Positions 54,845 to 63,099 of a stretch of 64,000 nucleotides of DNA are shown here, in pieces (position 1 is the stretch's first letter; every line of letters starts with the position of its first letter). Under the pieces are notes generated by a model. The model was given only the letters and a program-made list of their open reading frames with translations, was not told the DNA's origin and made no database searches. Source of the DNA: a virus; IMG/VR virus record IMGVR_UViG_3300005466_000026, positions 1 to 64,000 of that record; one strand, written 5' to 3'. The translations under genes and the position numbers were made by a program.

Positions 54845-55678
54845 CTATGCTGCGTCGTCCACCTCACTGCCCGACGCAGGGGCTCCGGAACCGTCAGTGT
54901 CCTCCATCTTGTCGCTGACCTTCTCGCCAGACGCGAACGCGTCGTGCAGGGCCTCGGCGAGCTTGATCTCTTCCATTGTCTTGATCATGCCCTCCTTGGT
55001 GATCTCGAACTGATACCAGGAGTTCTCGCCGACAGTCCGCAGCTTGGTCTTCAAGCGCCAGTAGTACGCCCAGATCGGCGCTTCCTTGCCGCTGGGAGTT
55101 CTGAGATTGCCTAGCGCCGTCATCCAGTTGCGGCCGACCATGTGTCCGCTGCCGCTCAGCGGGATAGTATACGGAAGTAGCTTGCCGTCCTTCTTGACGA
55201 AGCCAGAGAACTCCCTGGACTCGTTGACGGTGTTGCCGTTCGGCATCTTCCACGCCTTGCGAATGCGACCATCGTCGCCCTCCACGTCCTCCAGCGTAGC
55301 CGTAGCCGGTCGGTCGACGTGACGCGCGACGAAGCCGCCGCGATCAGGCATCCACTCGATCCAGCACTTGGTGAAGTAGCACGGCAGAAACTCCATGCCC
55401 TGATCACCGTCGATGAGGGACTCGGAGGCCTCAGCGTTGCGCAGCCAGATCGAGCCGCCCTCCGCTCCCTCCACGTACTTGTCGTGTCCCTTCAGCGCGA
55501 CCTTGCTGTTGGCCTGCAGCAGATAGACGAGAGGTACGACGTTGTCCTCCATCTTCCTGCTGACGCCCTCTCCGGCGCGCTGATCCAGCGCGTCGAGAAC
55601 TCCTGCCTCAACTGGCAACTGATCCTTGACCTCAGTCAGTGCGGTCTTCTTTCCTTCGTCCTTATTTGGCTTTGCCAT
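54845..55678 (-). CDS. Hypothetical replication-associated protein
   Basis: 277 residues. N-terminal 40 acidic and helical; the core contains VPLVYLLQANSKVAL, GMEFLPCYFTKCWIEWMPD and WYQFEITKEGM, all with beta spacing, like the ssDNA-binding or annealing proteins in this position of other phages. The last 40 residues are Asp/Gly/Ser-rich. The position before primase suggests a DNA-binding partner; unproven. Confidence 0.55.
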   Translation of the reverse strand: MAKPNKDEGKKTALTEVKDQLPVEAGVLDALDQRAGEGVSRKMEDNVVPLVYLLQANSKVALKGHDKYVEGAEGGSIWLRNAEASESLIDGDQGMEFLPCYFTKCWIEWMPDRGGFVARHVDRPATATLEDVEGDDGRIRKAWKMPNGNTVNESREFSGFVKKDGKLLPYTIPLSGSGHMVGRNWMTALGNLRTPSGKEAPIWAYYWRLKTKLRTVGENSWYQFEITKEGMIKTMEEIKLAEALHDAFASGEKVSDKMEDTDGSGAPASGSEVDDAA

Positions 55679-56297
55679 TCTTCACTTCCTCTTGTTTCTT
55701 GAGTTCTACTACTGGATAGACCGCTGCTCCCAAGAGATCCATGTCTGCAGGGGTCAGCGGCAGTCCGTCGGCGAATCGCCGACGGATCTCGGCGGTGAGC
55801 GTGCTGGCGTGCACTCCCACCTTGACTTCATAGTCCTTGATCTTCTGCTTCTTCAGCAGCGCGGAGAACTTCTTGGCCAGCTTGTCCTGACCCTTGCCGA
55901 ACTCCACCTTGAATGACGTCTTGGCCAGTCCGTGCAGCCATCTGAACTGCTTGAACGCCTTGGCGCGACGCTCGTCGTCCGGCAGCTTGGCCGAGTACAG
56001 CGTAACCAGCTTCGCGTCGTACGGCGGAAGATTGCCCTCCGCGCCTATGGACAGGCTCTTGACTCCCATGCTCTGAAACATGGACACCAGCTCACCGGAG
56101 ATCCTGAAGCTGCCCACGATGCTGGATCGCTTGTCTCTCAGCTCCTGCAGCCGCTCCTCAACCCCCGCTATCTCCAGATCAAGACCGCGAACCTCGGCGA
56201 TCTTGGTTCTCAGCTTCTTGAGACTGTCCTCGCTAACAGACCCGCCGCGCCTCTCGAGCGCGGCCTCGACGCCCGCGTCAATCTTCTGTGGCTTCAT
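55662..56297 (-). CDS. Hypothetical protein with coiled coil
   Basis: 211 residues. Residues 15-60 are a coiled coil (SLKKLRTKIAEVRGLDLEIA, EERLQELRDK). The rest is mixed alpha/beta with a basic middle (KAFKQFRWLHGLAKTSF). GGAGGA precedes the ATG. It is the first gene of the replication block. Confidence 0.6.
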   Translation of the reverse strand: MKPQKIDAGVEAALERRGGSVSEDSLKKLRTKIAEVRGLDLEIAGVEERLQELRDKRSSIVGSFRISGELVSMFQSMGVKSLSIGAEGNLPPYDAKLVTLYSAKLPDDERRAKAFKQFRWLHGLAKTSFKVEFGKGQDKLAKKFSALLKKQKIKDYEVKVGVHASTLTAEIRRRFADGLPLTPADMDLLGAAVYPVVELKKQEEVKNGKAK

Positions 56298-56390
56298 GAG
56301 ATCCTCCTAAGTCCCCCAGTCTGCGCCAAGCCGGGGGCGAAGGCAAGAAGCCCTCTGGGCTTCGCTGCAGCCTTGGCGTAGGCTACCGGC

Positions 56391-58001
56391 ATGTTCAAGT
56401 CGAAGACAGAGCAGATGAGCCACCAGCGCGAGGCGCTGTCCGTTCGTCTAACCAAGCGACCCAAGCGTCCGTCCTCGGAGGACGTGATGGCTTGGCTCAT
56501 GGACAAGGGAACCGGCAAGACGAAGGTGATCCTCGACGAGTGGCAGGATCGCGTCGGCAGAGACGACCTGGAGGTGCTGGTCGTGGTCGCGCCGAAGGGA
56601 GCCTATCGCAACTGGTTCGAGGACAAGAGCGACATCCAGCGAGCCGAGATCAAGGTACATCTGGACGACGCGCTGCTCAAGAAGATGAGCTGGGCAGCGT
56701 GGACCTCCGGCGCAGAGAGCAGACGAAAGAGGGAGTTCCTGCTGAAGCAGAGGGGACCTCGCGCATTCTTCATCAACATCGAGGCGTTCAGCGGCGGCAG
56801 CAAGAAGGCGAAGGGAAAGGCGGAGGTCTACGTCGAGACGCTTCTTCGGTCGGTCCCGAAGGAGAGAGCCATGCTGGCTGTGGACGAGTCCACCAAGATG
56901 AGGGGCGACACGAACAGAACTGCCGCCCTGCAGCGACTGAGAGAGTTCGCGGGAACGCGGCGCATAATGTCCGGCCTCGTCACCCCCAAGTCGCCGCTGG
57001 ACTTGTTCAGGCAGTTCTCGTTTCTAGACTGGCGCATCCTCGGCATCGAGTCGCCGATAGAGTTCCGCAACCGATACGCCGTCATCGAGAAGCAGTGCTT
57101 CGTGCCGAACGCGATGCTTCGCGGCAAGCTGGCTCGCGTGTATCGCGGCGCACCGACTGACGTGCAGCGCATGACGCGCACCATGCTTCTGGACGAGCTG
57201 GAGAAGTATCGCGTCTACGTGCAGATGGTGCCGATCATCAAGAGCTACAAGAACCTTGACGAGCTGCACGCCAAGATCGCGCCGTACTCCTATCGCGTCC
57301 TGAAGGAGGAGTGTCTAGACCTGGAGCCGAAGGTGTTCATGACTCGAGACGTCGAGCTGACAGAGGAGCAGACGGAGCTCTACGAGTCCCTGCGCAAGAC
57401 GGCCACCGCCGAGCTGGACGGAGAGTTTGTGGTGGCCAAGGCCGTCGTCTCTCGGATGGTGAGGATGCATCAGATACTGTGCGGTCACGTGGGGGCTGAG
57501 ACTGGGAGGGTGCTGCCCGTCAAGTCTAACAGGGTCAGCGAGCTGCTGGAGGTTCTGGAGGATCACCGAGGCAAGGCCATCATCTGGTCGTGCTGGAGAC
57601 CAGAGATCGACAGCATCGTGCAGGCCATACGCAAGGAGTACGACGACGAGGACATCGTCGCGCAGTTTCACGGCGGGAACCCCAAGGAGCGAGTCGAGGA
57701 GGAGAAGCGGTTCTTGTCCGATCCCAGGTGCCGGTTCATGGTCAGCTCGCAGGCGACCGGGGGCTTCGGGAACACCTGGACGGTTGCTGATCTGGTTGTC
57801 TACTCGTCGAACAGCTACGATCTGGAGCTTCGCGACCAGTCCGAGGATCGGGCGCATCGCAAGGGACAGACGAAGAGAGTGACCTACGTGGACCTCGTGG
57901 CTCGCGGCACCGTGGACGAGAAGATAATATCCTGCCTCCGCCGCAAGATAGATCTAGCGGCGCAGATCACAGGCGACAACTACAGGGAGTGGCTCGTGTG
58001 A
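56391..58001 (+). CDS. SNF2-type DNA helicase/ATPase
   Basis: 536 residues. AWLMDKGTGKTKVI (Walker A), LVVVAPKGAYRNW (Ia), LAVDESTKMRG (DESx-type box), SGLVTPKSPLDLF (motif III-like), SEDRAHRKGQTKRVTY (motif VI). This is a SNF2-like superfamily 2 ATPase core with minimal extras, like other phage-encoded SNF2 helicases linked to replication or repair. It stands alone on the plus strand between two minus blocks. Its ribosome-binding site is weak, so its start is not firm. Confidence 0.92.
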   Translation: MFKSKTEQMSHQREALSVRLTKRPKRPSSEDVMAWLMDKGTGKTKVILDEWQDRVGRDDLEVLVVVAPKGAYRNWFEDKSDIQRAEIKVHLDDALLKKMSWAAWTSGAESRRKREFLLKQRGPRAFFINIEAFSGGSKKAKGKAEVYVETLLRSVPKERAMLAVDESTKMRGDTNRTAALQRLREFAGTRRIMSGLVTPKSPLDLFRQFSFLDWRILGIESPIEFRNRYAVIEKQCFVPNAMLRGKLARVYRGAPTDVQRMTRTMLLDELEKYRVYVQMVPIIKSYKNLDELHAKIAPYSYRVLKEECLDLEPKVFMTRDVELTEEQTELYESLRKTATAELDGEFVVAKAVVSRMVRMHQILCGHVGAETGRVLPVKSNRVSELLEVLEDHRGKAIIWSCWRPEIDSIVQAIRKEYDDEDIVAQFHGGNPKERVEEEKRFLSDPRCRFMVSSQATGGFGNTWTVADLVVYSSNSYDLELRDQSEDRAHRKGQTKRVTYVDLVARGTVDEKIISCLRRKIDLAAQITGDNYREWLV

Positions 58002-58198
58002 TGGTGACCAAGGAGAGATACGAGGGGGTCTGTCTCGACGGTCCACTGCAGGGCAAGATACTCGACTGCAAGTGGACGCGGTTCACCGTTAGCAAGCCGG
58101 TTGAGGAGAGTCCTAGATTTAGAACCTTCAGTAATCAGATAATTGGCGCGTATCAGTGGAACGATCTAACGCGCAAGTGGGAGTGGCAGCCACCGTGA
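58001..58198 (+). CDS. Hypothetical protein
   Basis: 65 residues from ATG 58001 (TGATG with the helicase stop). Beta-rich: YEGVCLDGPLQGKILDCKW, then IIGAYQWNDLTRKWEW. The repeated pattern suggests a small carbohydrate- or nucleic-acid-binding domain; no family recognised. Confidence 0.55.
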   Translation: MVTKERYEGVCLDGPLQGKILDCKWTRFTVSKPVEESPRFRTFSNQIIGAYQWNDLTRKWEWQPP

Positions 58199-58213
58199 TC
58201 GCAGACAAAAAGA

Positions 58214-58248
58214 GACCCACCTAGCCCCGGGACAGGGACTGGTGGGTC
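58214..58248 (-). terminator. Terminator between convergent transcripts
   Basis: Perfect 8-bp stem GACCCACC / GGTGGGTC (58214-58221, 58241-58248), 19-base loop. On the minus strand it is followed by TCTCTTTTTGTC, a usual Rho-independent tail, so it ends the lysis transcript. It also sits just after the plus-strand helicase unit, so it may act in both directions. Confidence 0.75.
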
Positions 58249-58297
58249 GGACCGGCGAGCATCCAGACGGCCACTGAGTTTTCCGAGCAGGGAGGCG

Positions 58298-58426
58298 TCA
58301 CTCTAGGGGATAGCTCGGAGTATCCCTTTCTCGGTCGGCGCCGAACAGCGCGTCCGGGTTCCCAGCCAGCAGCGAAGCAAGAAACGCCACCAGCAGAGAG
58401 CCGACTATGACGAACTCGTAGATCAT
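58298..58426 (-). CDS. Small membrane protein
   Basis: 42 residues: MIYEFVIVGSLLVAFLASLL, then a charged tail ending PSYPLE. Its start overlaps the preceding stop (ATGA). It is the last gene before the terminator. A spanin- or holin-type helper is possible. Confidence 0.55.
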   Translation of the reverse strand: MIYEFVIVGSLLVAFLASLLAGNPDALFGADRERDTPSYPLE

Positions 58427-59079
58427 GGCTGATAGTTCGCAGTGCTCTGCATGCTCTTGAACTTCTCTAGCGACGCCACAAGTGGCGGAGGCCTATTATG
58501 TGTTCCGCGTACCGCCTCCACGTGACCGCAGTCAGGTCGGTCCCACTCGCATCCGCTGTAGAGACCAGCTTGTCTGATCCACTTGTCACCTCTGCCGTAG
58601 GCGAGCTCAGGAATTGTTTTATTCCATCCCGTCTGGATGTCGCAGGCGAGACCCTTGTAGTGGTTACTCCCCGAGACGTGTCCTCTGCTGGCGTAGCATC
58701 CGACGAGCTCTTTCGGGATCCGTACATGGTTCTGCTCCAGTATCTCGAAGAACCTGAGGAACTTGTGAGCATAGGCCGGATGCACCGTCAGCTTGAAGCC
58801 CTGCACGGTGACGACCTGTACCATGTTCCACGGCGGAGTCTTTCCGCGAGCGCGATTGCCGTTCGCGTCCACGCGATGCTTCCGCGCCTTCTTCCAGGCG
58901 TGTCTGTTCTTCTTGTACTTCTTGCGATACTGCTGCCTCTCTTCTCCGTACGAGAAGCCGGAGGCCAGTGTGCATCTTCCGTTGTTGTCGCACGAAGTGC
59001 CGTGGTGCCTAGTCGCACCAGCCGACTGAGGAAGAACTAGAACCGCGATAGTCAGCAGCACCAGTAGAACGAGTCTCAT
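58423..59079 (-). CDS. Secreted M15-like peptidase
   Basis: 218 residues from ATG 59079. Signal peptide MRLVLLVLLTIAVLVLPQS, cleaved near AGA. The centre is basic (EERQQYRKKYKKNRHAW). SGSNHYKGLACDIQ has the S.H..G.A.D zinc-peptidase motif of M15/D-Ala-D-Ala peptidases, and CGHVEAV supplies the second His. Such enzymes cut peptidoglycan cross-links. With the GH19 enzyme, the phage has two wall hydrolases; this one carries its own export signal. Confidence 0.75.
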   Translation of the reverse strand: MRLVLLVLLTIAVLVLPQSAGATRHHGTSCDNNGRCTLASGFSYGEERQQYRKKYKKNRHAWKKARKHRVDANGNRARGKTPPWNMVQVVTVQGFKLTVHPAYAHKFLRFFEILEQNHVRIPKELVGCYASRGHVSGSNHYKGLACDIQTGWNKTIPELAYGRGDKWIRQAGLYSGCEWDRPDCGHVEAVRGTHNRPPPLVASLEKFKSMQSTANYQP

Positions 59080-59141
59080 CACTCTCTCCCATCGGGCACC
59101 ATGCCCCGAATTCTAATCATGGCACGTAACGGAGGCGAAGC

Positions 59142-59591
59142 CTAAAAGAAAATGCGCATCCCCACTCCGAACGCCAGAGAAGTCCATATCATGACTACCC
59201 AGAGCACTCCGGCCCAGAACCCCTTGTACGGCGAGATGACGCGGATCCAGCAGGCGATGCCTACTATCATGATCACCGTCAGGACTATGAGAACTTGCGA
59301 GTCCCACTCGTCCACCACGAGCATCCCCTTCACGCCGTGATTACGAGTCCATCTTGTGTACCACAGCACGAGAGTCCGAAGGAAGAACGCGCCTATCATC
59401 GTGGCCAGCGCGATCTCCGGCTTATTCGTGTGGTACATCTTGAGAACGGCCTTCCATCCTCCCCAGTGAGTGGCCAGTACTCTCCAGGAGTGATGCAGAT
59501 GAACAACTATGAAGAAGAGCATCCACAGCAGCACCACAGAGAGAACACCGTTCAGGACCTCCACTACCTGGAAGGGAAATTCGTCGCTCAT
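59142..59591 (-). CDS. Four-helix membrane protein
   Basis: 149 residues with four hydrophobic helices (about 12-31, 62-80, 98-117, 124-143), short loops and few charged residues. Holin-like by topology, though longer than most. GGAG is near the ATG. Confidence 0.6.
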   Translation of the reverse strand: MSDEFPFQVVEVLNGVLSVVLLWMLFFIVVHLHHSWRVLATHWGGWKAVLKMYHTNKPEIALATMIGAFFLRTLVLWYTRWTRNHGVKGMLVVDEWDSQVLIVLTVIMIVGIACWIRVISPYKGFWAGVLWVVMIWTSLAFGVGMRIFF

Positions 59592-59773
59592 CTTGACTTG
59601 CCCTCCTTGCGCTTCATTCTTCTTATCATCTTGGACAACTCGTCGACCTCTGTCTCGAGCTGGTCACCCCTCTCGGTGAGTCTGTCCTTGGCCGCATCCA
59701 TCTGGACCTTGTCCAGAGGAGTAGGCTCGTCCCTGTGGAGCCCGATGAACTTCAGTATGGCTGTCATATTCAT
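59588..59773 (-). CDS. Coiled-coil mini-protein
   Basis: 61 residues from ATG 59773 (or 59767): MNMTAILKFIGLHRDEPTPL, then a helix RLTERGDQLETEVDELSKM. ATGA-coupled with the upstream membrane gene. Function unknown. Confidence 0.5.
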   Translation of the reverse strand: MNMTAILKFIGLHRDEPTPLDKVQMDAAKDRLTERGDQLETEVDELSKMIRRMKRKEGKSR

Positions 59774-60111
59774 CTTCGCCTTCTGCTCCCCGTCGTCAGC
59801 AGAGAGCTGAGCTGCTTGATGGCCTCCACCATCTTCTCGCGAGCACTCGACTGCTCGTTCATGGCTTCTACGAAGCTGATCGTCCTGGACATCAGCTCCT
59901 GCTGAGCCTTGTTTCTGTCGCGCCTCTCCCACAGCCAAGCGAGAACGGCGAACATCGCTGCGAAGGGCGACGCAGTCTGCGCCGCCCTCCACAGATCCTT
60001 GAAGGTCCCTCCGTCCTGCCCGGTCTCTCCCATGTAGGCGAAGAGACCAAGAGCACCGACGGCGAAGATGCTCTTCAGAAAGGCGAATAGTCTTTCCCAG
60101 TCCATCTTCAT
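59770..60111 (-). CDS. Two-helix membrane protein, holin/i-spanin-like
   Basis: 113 residues: two helices (LKSIFAVGALGLFAYMG and FAAMFAVLAWLWER) and a long charged helix (EAMNEQSSAREKMVEAIKQ) with basic tail. This layout is frequent in phage lysis blocks (holins or i-spanins). It overlaps its neighbours by 4 bp. Confidence 0.6.
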   Translation of the reverse strand: MKMDWERLFAFLKSIFAVGALGLFAYMGETGQDGGTFKDLWRAAQTASPFAAMFAVLAWLWERRDRNKAQQELMSRTISFVEAMNEQSSAREKMVEAIKQLSSLLTTGSRRRR

Positions 60112-60359
60112 CTCTGCGTGTTGTCCGGATAGTTAGAACCCGGATCAGGGCCGTCTGACATCACTGCTTCCAGCGTGGCGACGGCGTCGTCTAGAAGCCC
60201 GTCTCCGTTGACCTCCGGCCAGTGCTTCTTGATCACTGGAGCGTTGGCCTTCACGAAGTCGAGCACGACACTGCTCTTCCCGGCGCTGCCCTTAGAGAGC
60301 AGCGCCTGGATCTGAGCGTGTCGCCGATAGTAGAAGCCTACCAGCGGGAGCCAGTTCAT
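60108..60359 (-). CDS. Hypothetical protein
   Basis: 83 residues with no clear transmembrane segment; helical (RRHAQIQALLSKGSAGK). Overlaps its upstream neighbour, a lipoprotein, by 4 bp. No family recognised. Confidence 0.5.
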   Translation of the reverse strand: MNWLPLVGFYYRRHAQIQALLSKGSAGKSSVVLDFVKANAPVIKKHWPEVNGDGLLDDAVATLEAVMSDGPDPGSNYPDNTQR

Positions 60360-60685
60360 CGGACGAAGTATCCCGTCACGACGAAGCTCTCACCAGCGAC
60401 AGAGACTTTAGCCGTGACTGGTGCCGCCGACTTGAGCCGAGCCGATCTCTTGCGAGCCGACAGCGGGTTCTGCGTGACGACAGCCGAGCAGATCGCCTGA
60501 GCCACCGTGGCGGCAGGCACCGTGTACGGGTTCGGAAAGAAGTTGGCAACGACGACCGCGGTCGGAATGAATCCGCAGATCTGCTGCGTGATCCTCTGGA
60601 TCTCAGAGACGTCCGGAGTACAGGACGTCAAGAACGCCGTCGGCAGCATCGCCGCCGCGACAAGTAAACTTCTAAGACTCTTCAT
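60356..60685 (-). CDS. Lipoprotein, lysis block
   Basis: 109 residues. SLLVAAAMLPTAFLTSC is a signal peptide with the lipobox LTSC. The mature part is about 90 residues and includes PNPYTVPAATVAQAIC, suggesting a disulphide or second anchoring. It is a candidate o-spanin; pairing with the membrane protein downstream is unproven. Confidence 0.6.
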   Translation of the reverse strand: MKSLRSLLVAAAMLPTAFLTSCTPDVSEIQRITQQICGFIPTAVVVANFFPNPYTVPAATVAQAICSAVVTQNPLSARKRSARLKSAAPVTAKVSVAGESFVVTGYFVR

Positions 60686-60701
60686 GGCTTCTCCTCTCGG
60701 G

Positions 60702-61454
60702 TTAAGATCTAAGTGACGCTAGGTCTCTCTTCAGCGCATCAAGGTCGTAGCCCCGCGGACTGATCAGACGATTGTCCAGCCACTCCGCGCTGATGTAGGC
60801 TACGGCCTCGTCACAGTAGGTGCTGAAGAACGCTGGCGTCATGGCGTGAGTTCTACCCCAAGTGACGCACAGAATATGTCCAGCACTGTTTCTTCCGACG
60901 ACTGGAACGTAGTGTCCTCCGTCGACCCGTGATCCGGTGACTACGTCCCACGGCTGCTGATCATCGAACTGCTTCTCAGCAGAGACTGGAAAGCGAATTC
61001 CCACGCCAGCGGCGCCGAAGAGATACGTGGCCAGCATCAGCGTGTCCACGTCCCCCGGCTCTATCGCGGCGTAGGCGTCTATCTTATGACGAACTCCGAG
61101 AGCATCCAGAACACCGGTCTTCTGGCGATAGGACGCTGCCTCCTGCATGTCGGTTCCGTTGTCAGACAGCGGATCCCGGGGGTCGAAGCCCGTGATGGCG
61201 GAGTAGTCGCTGAGAACAACTCTGTCGGTGAACTGAACCGGCCTGCCCCGGTCAGTCGACCACAGCATCGTCTCGTGCGCCGCACCGGCCAGCACGCAGT
61301 CTCCCCAGTCGGCGTTACCCAGAACACCCCAGTCGCCGACCCTTGAGAACCTGCCGAACACCCTGGGAGGCGTGGGCAGGGCTGCTCTGTCGAAGTACCG
61401 CGCGAAGCGGAACTTGATGGAGCCGTCTCTAGCTGGCTTCTTTCCTAGCTTCAT
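60702..61454 (-). CDS. C39-like cysteine-peptidase-fold protein
   Basis: 250 residues. NADWGDCVLAGAAHETML has a candidate nucleophile Cys, and VDGGHYVPVVGRNSAGHIL a candidate His with a following Trp-Gly. This is the order of papain-like/C39-type peptidases. The gene lies between holin candidates, so it may act on wall peptides or virion. AGAAAGG is near the ATG. Confidence 0.6.
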   Translation of the reverse strand: MKLGKKPARDGSIKFRFARYFDRAALPTPPRVFGRFSRVGDWGVLGNADWGDCVLAGAAHETMLWSTDRGRPVQFTDRVVLSDYSAITGFDPRDPLSDNGTDMQEAASYRQKTGVLDALGVRHKIDAYAAIEPGDVDTLMLATYLFGAAGVGIRFPVSAEKQFDDQQPWDVVTGSRVDGGHYVPVVGRNSAGHILCVTWGRTHAMTPAFFSTYCDEAVAYISAEWLDNRLISPRGYDLDALKRDLASLRS

Positions 61455-61461
61455 GGCTAAC

Positions 61462-62028
61462 CTACACTATCGGAGGAGATGCTGAGGTGAGTACGTCCAC
61501 GCGCTCCTTCGTGAGGAGACCCGCGGACACGAGATAGTCTAGATCTGCCCTAGTGGCCTTTCCGGCCTGCAGAGCGGCGAAGACCTCCTGCGACTTGGCG
61601 TTGCCGCTGTTGGAGCTGCTGCGAATAGCCTCCTTCTCGGCGTCGGTCATGAGACTCCACCACGACACGACGACTGTCGGCGCGGCCGGAGCAGGCGGAG
61701 CAGGAGGCTGCGGATTGATGAGACGCTCCACGACCTTCTGCTGACCAGCGTCCGCCAGAGTCTTGGACAAGTTAGATCCGAAGAAGAACCCGAGAGCGAT
61801 CAGCACCATGTTGACCAGCGCGGCCAGCACGGTCTTCACCACCTCGTTGATGGTCTGAACGTCCGCCGACCACGTCAGTCGAAGCGTCATGGAGATGACG
61901 CCGATAGCAAACGTTCCGATTAGTATGAGTGCGATTGCTCTCTGCACATCTGACATCCACCCTGACGGGTCGGACGGAGGGTTCGTGGTTATCTTCGGCG
62001 TGGTGCCGTTCGTGTCTGTGTTAGTCAT
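61462..62028 (-). CDS. Holin-like two-helix protein
   Basis: 188 residues: a 25-residue Thr/Asn/Pro-rich cytoplasmic head, two helices (AIALILIGTFAIGVISMTL and TVLAALVNMVLIALGFFFG), then a Pro/Ala-rich linker and a helical tail. Follows the endolysin gene by 7 bp, which fits a holin role. No experimental support. Confidence 0.65.
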   Translation of the reverse strand: MTNTDTNGTTPKITTNPPSDPSGWMSDVQRAIALILIGTFAIGVISMTLRLTWSADVQTINEVVKTVLAALVNMVLIALGFFFGSNLSKTLADAGQQKVVERLINPQPPAPPAPAAPTVVVSWWSLMTDAEKEAIRSSSNSGNAKSQEVFAALQAGKATRADLDYLVSAGLLTKERVDVLTSASPPIV

Positions 62029-62035
62029 CGTGGCT

Positions 62036-62929
62036 TCATCCCTTCTTGGCTAGTGCCGCTACGAGTGCGGCCTCCGTCTTCGGTCCAGGTATTCCGTCGA
62101 TGGCGTCCAGACCTGCCGCCCTCTGAAACTCCTTGATGGCTTCCCGAGTCATGCTCCCGATCCTGCCGTCCTCGTCCAGTGGTCCATATCCCAGCTTATT
62201 GAGAGACTTCTGCAGCCAGAACGCGTCGTGCACGTCCACCGGATCTGACGTCCCGCCGAGCTCTATCGACGACACGTTGTTCTTGAGAACGCGGAGCCAG
62301 GACATCTGATCCTGATATCCGTTCGGAGTGCGCGTGGACCGGGGGTTGCCGAGGTTGATGCCGCGACCGACAGCGAGAGCGTCGTCGGCGTCTGCGTACT
62401 TGTTGAGGCCTAGATCCGTCCACTCCTGCAGCGCGGGCTTGAGAGCGTGCTCTGCCGAGATCACCAGATCCGGATGGTTGTACAGATCCACGCCGATCTT
62501 CTTGCCGATCTCTCTGTAGTTGTATCCGCCGGTGGTCTGCAGTATTCCGCCGCCTCGGAACAGCCAGCCGTCGCCAGGACGCGTGTTGCCGAGCTCCTTG
62601 GCCTTCGCGGGGTTTCCCAGACCGTACACGCGCTCGAACAGCGCGGGACCGTTGCCCACGAGCTTCCTAGCCTCGGCCATAGTCACGTTAGCCGAGTGGT
62701 GGCCCACGCCGAATATCTCGAAGATGCGCTCGGCCGACCTGTAGTTGCCGCTCTCCCACTCGATGGTGAGATCTCCCGTCTCCTGAAACGCGCGAGCTGC
62801 GAAGTGACAGAAGCGCAGCTTCGTGGTGATGCCCGCCTTCTGAAACAGCGCGTCGCCTCTCTCGAAGGCGGCGACGTAGTTGGGCTTCGCGTGCGGACAG
62901 AGCTTTCGTACGACGTCTACTGGTCTCAT
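62036..62929 (-). CDS. Endolysin: GH19-like with peptidoglycan-binding domain
   Basis: 297 residues from ATG 62929. Residues 1-200 match GH19-type lysozymes: FCHFAARAFQETGDLTIEWE (catalytic Glu region), then RGGGILQTTGGYNYREIG and the C-terminal WTDLGLNKYADADDALAVG. Residues 225-297 are a PG_binding_1 domain (SLNKLGYGPLDEDGRIG, AIKEFQRAAGLDAIDGIPG). No signal peptide, so export depends on a holin. Confidence 0.88.
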   Translation of the reverse strand: MRPVDVVRKLCPHAKPNYVAAFERGDALFQKAGITTKLRFCHFAARAFQETGDLTIEWESGNYRSAERIFEIFGVGHHSANVTMAEARKLVGNGPALFERVYGLGNPAKAKELGNTRPGDGWLFRGGGILQTTGGYNYREIGKKIGVDLYNHPDLVISAEHALKPALQEWTDLGLNKYADADDALAVGRGINLGNPRSTRTPNGYQDQMSWLRVLKNNVSSIELGGTSDPVDVHDAFWLQKSLNKLGYGPLDEDGRIGSMTREAIKEFQRAAGLDAIDGIPGPKTEAALVAALAKKG

Positions 62930-62934
62930 GAGTC

Positions 62935-63099
62935 CTACTCCTTGTCGCCCGACGCCAGCTTCTCGGCCAGCGCCTGGAGAGCCCACTCGATCTCGTCTGT
63001 CTTTCTTCGGAGATCGATCTTCAGTGTGTCGAAGTCGCCCGCGTCGACGGGCATACCGCGATGCCGAGTGATGCCTTCTAAGATCTCTTGATACGTCAT
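62935..63099 (-). CDS. Coiled-coil mini-protein
   Basis: 54 residues: MTYQEILEGITRHRGMPVDA, then helix LKIDLRRKTDEIEWALQAL. ATGA overlap with the tail gene, and it ends 5 bp before the endolysin start. Function unknown. Confidence 0.5.
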   Translation of the reverse strand: MTYQEILEGITRHRGMPVDAGDFDTLKIDLRRKTDEIEWALQALAEKLASGDKE

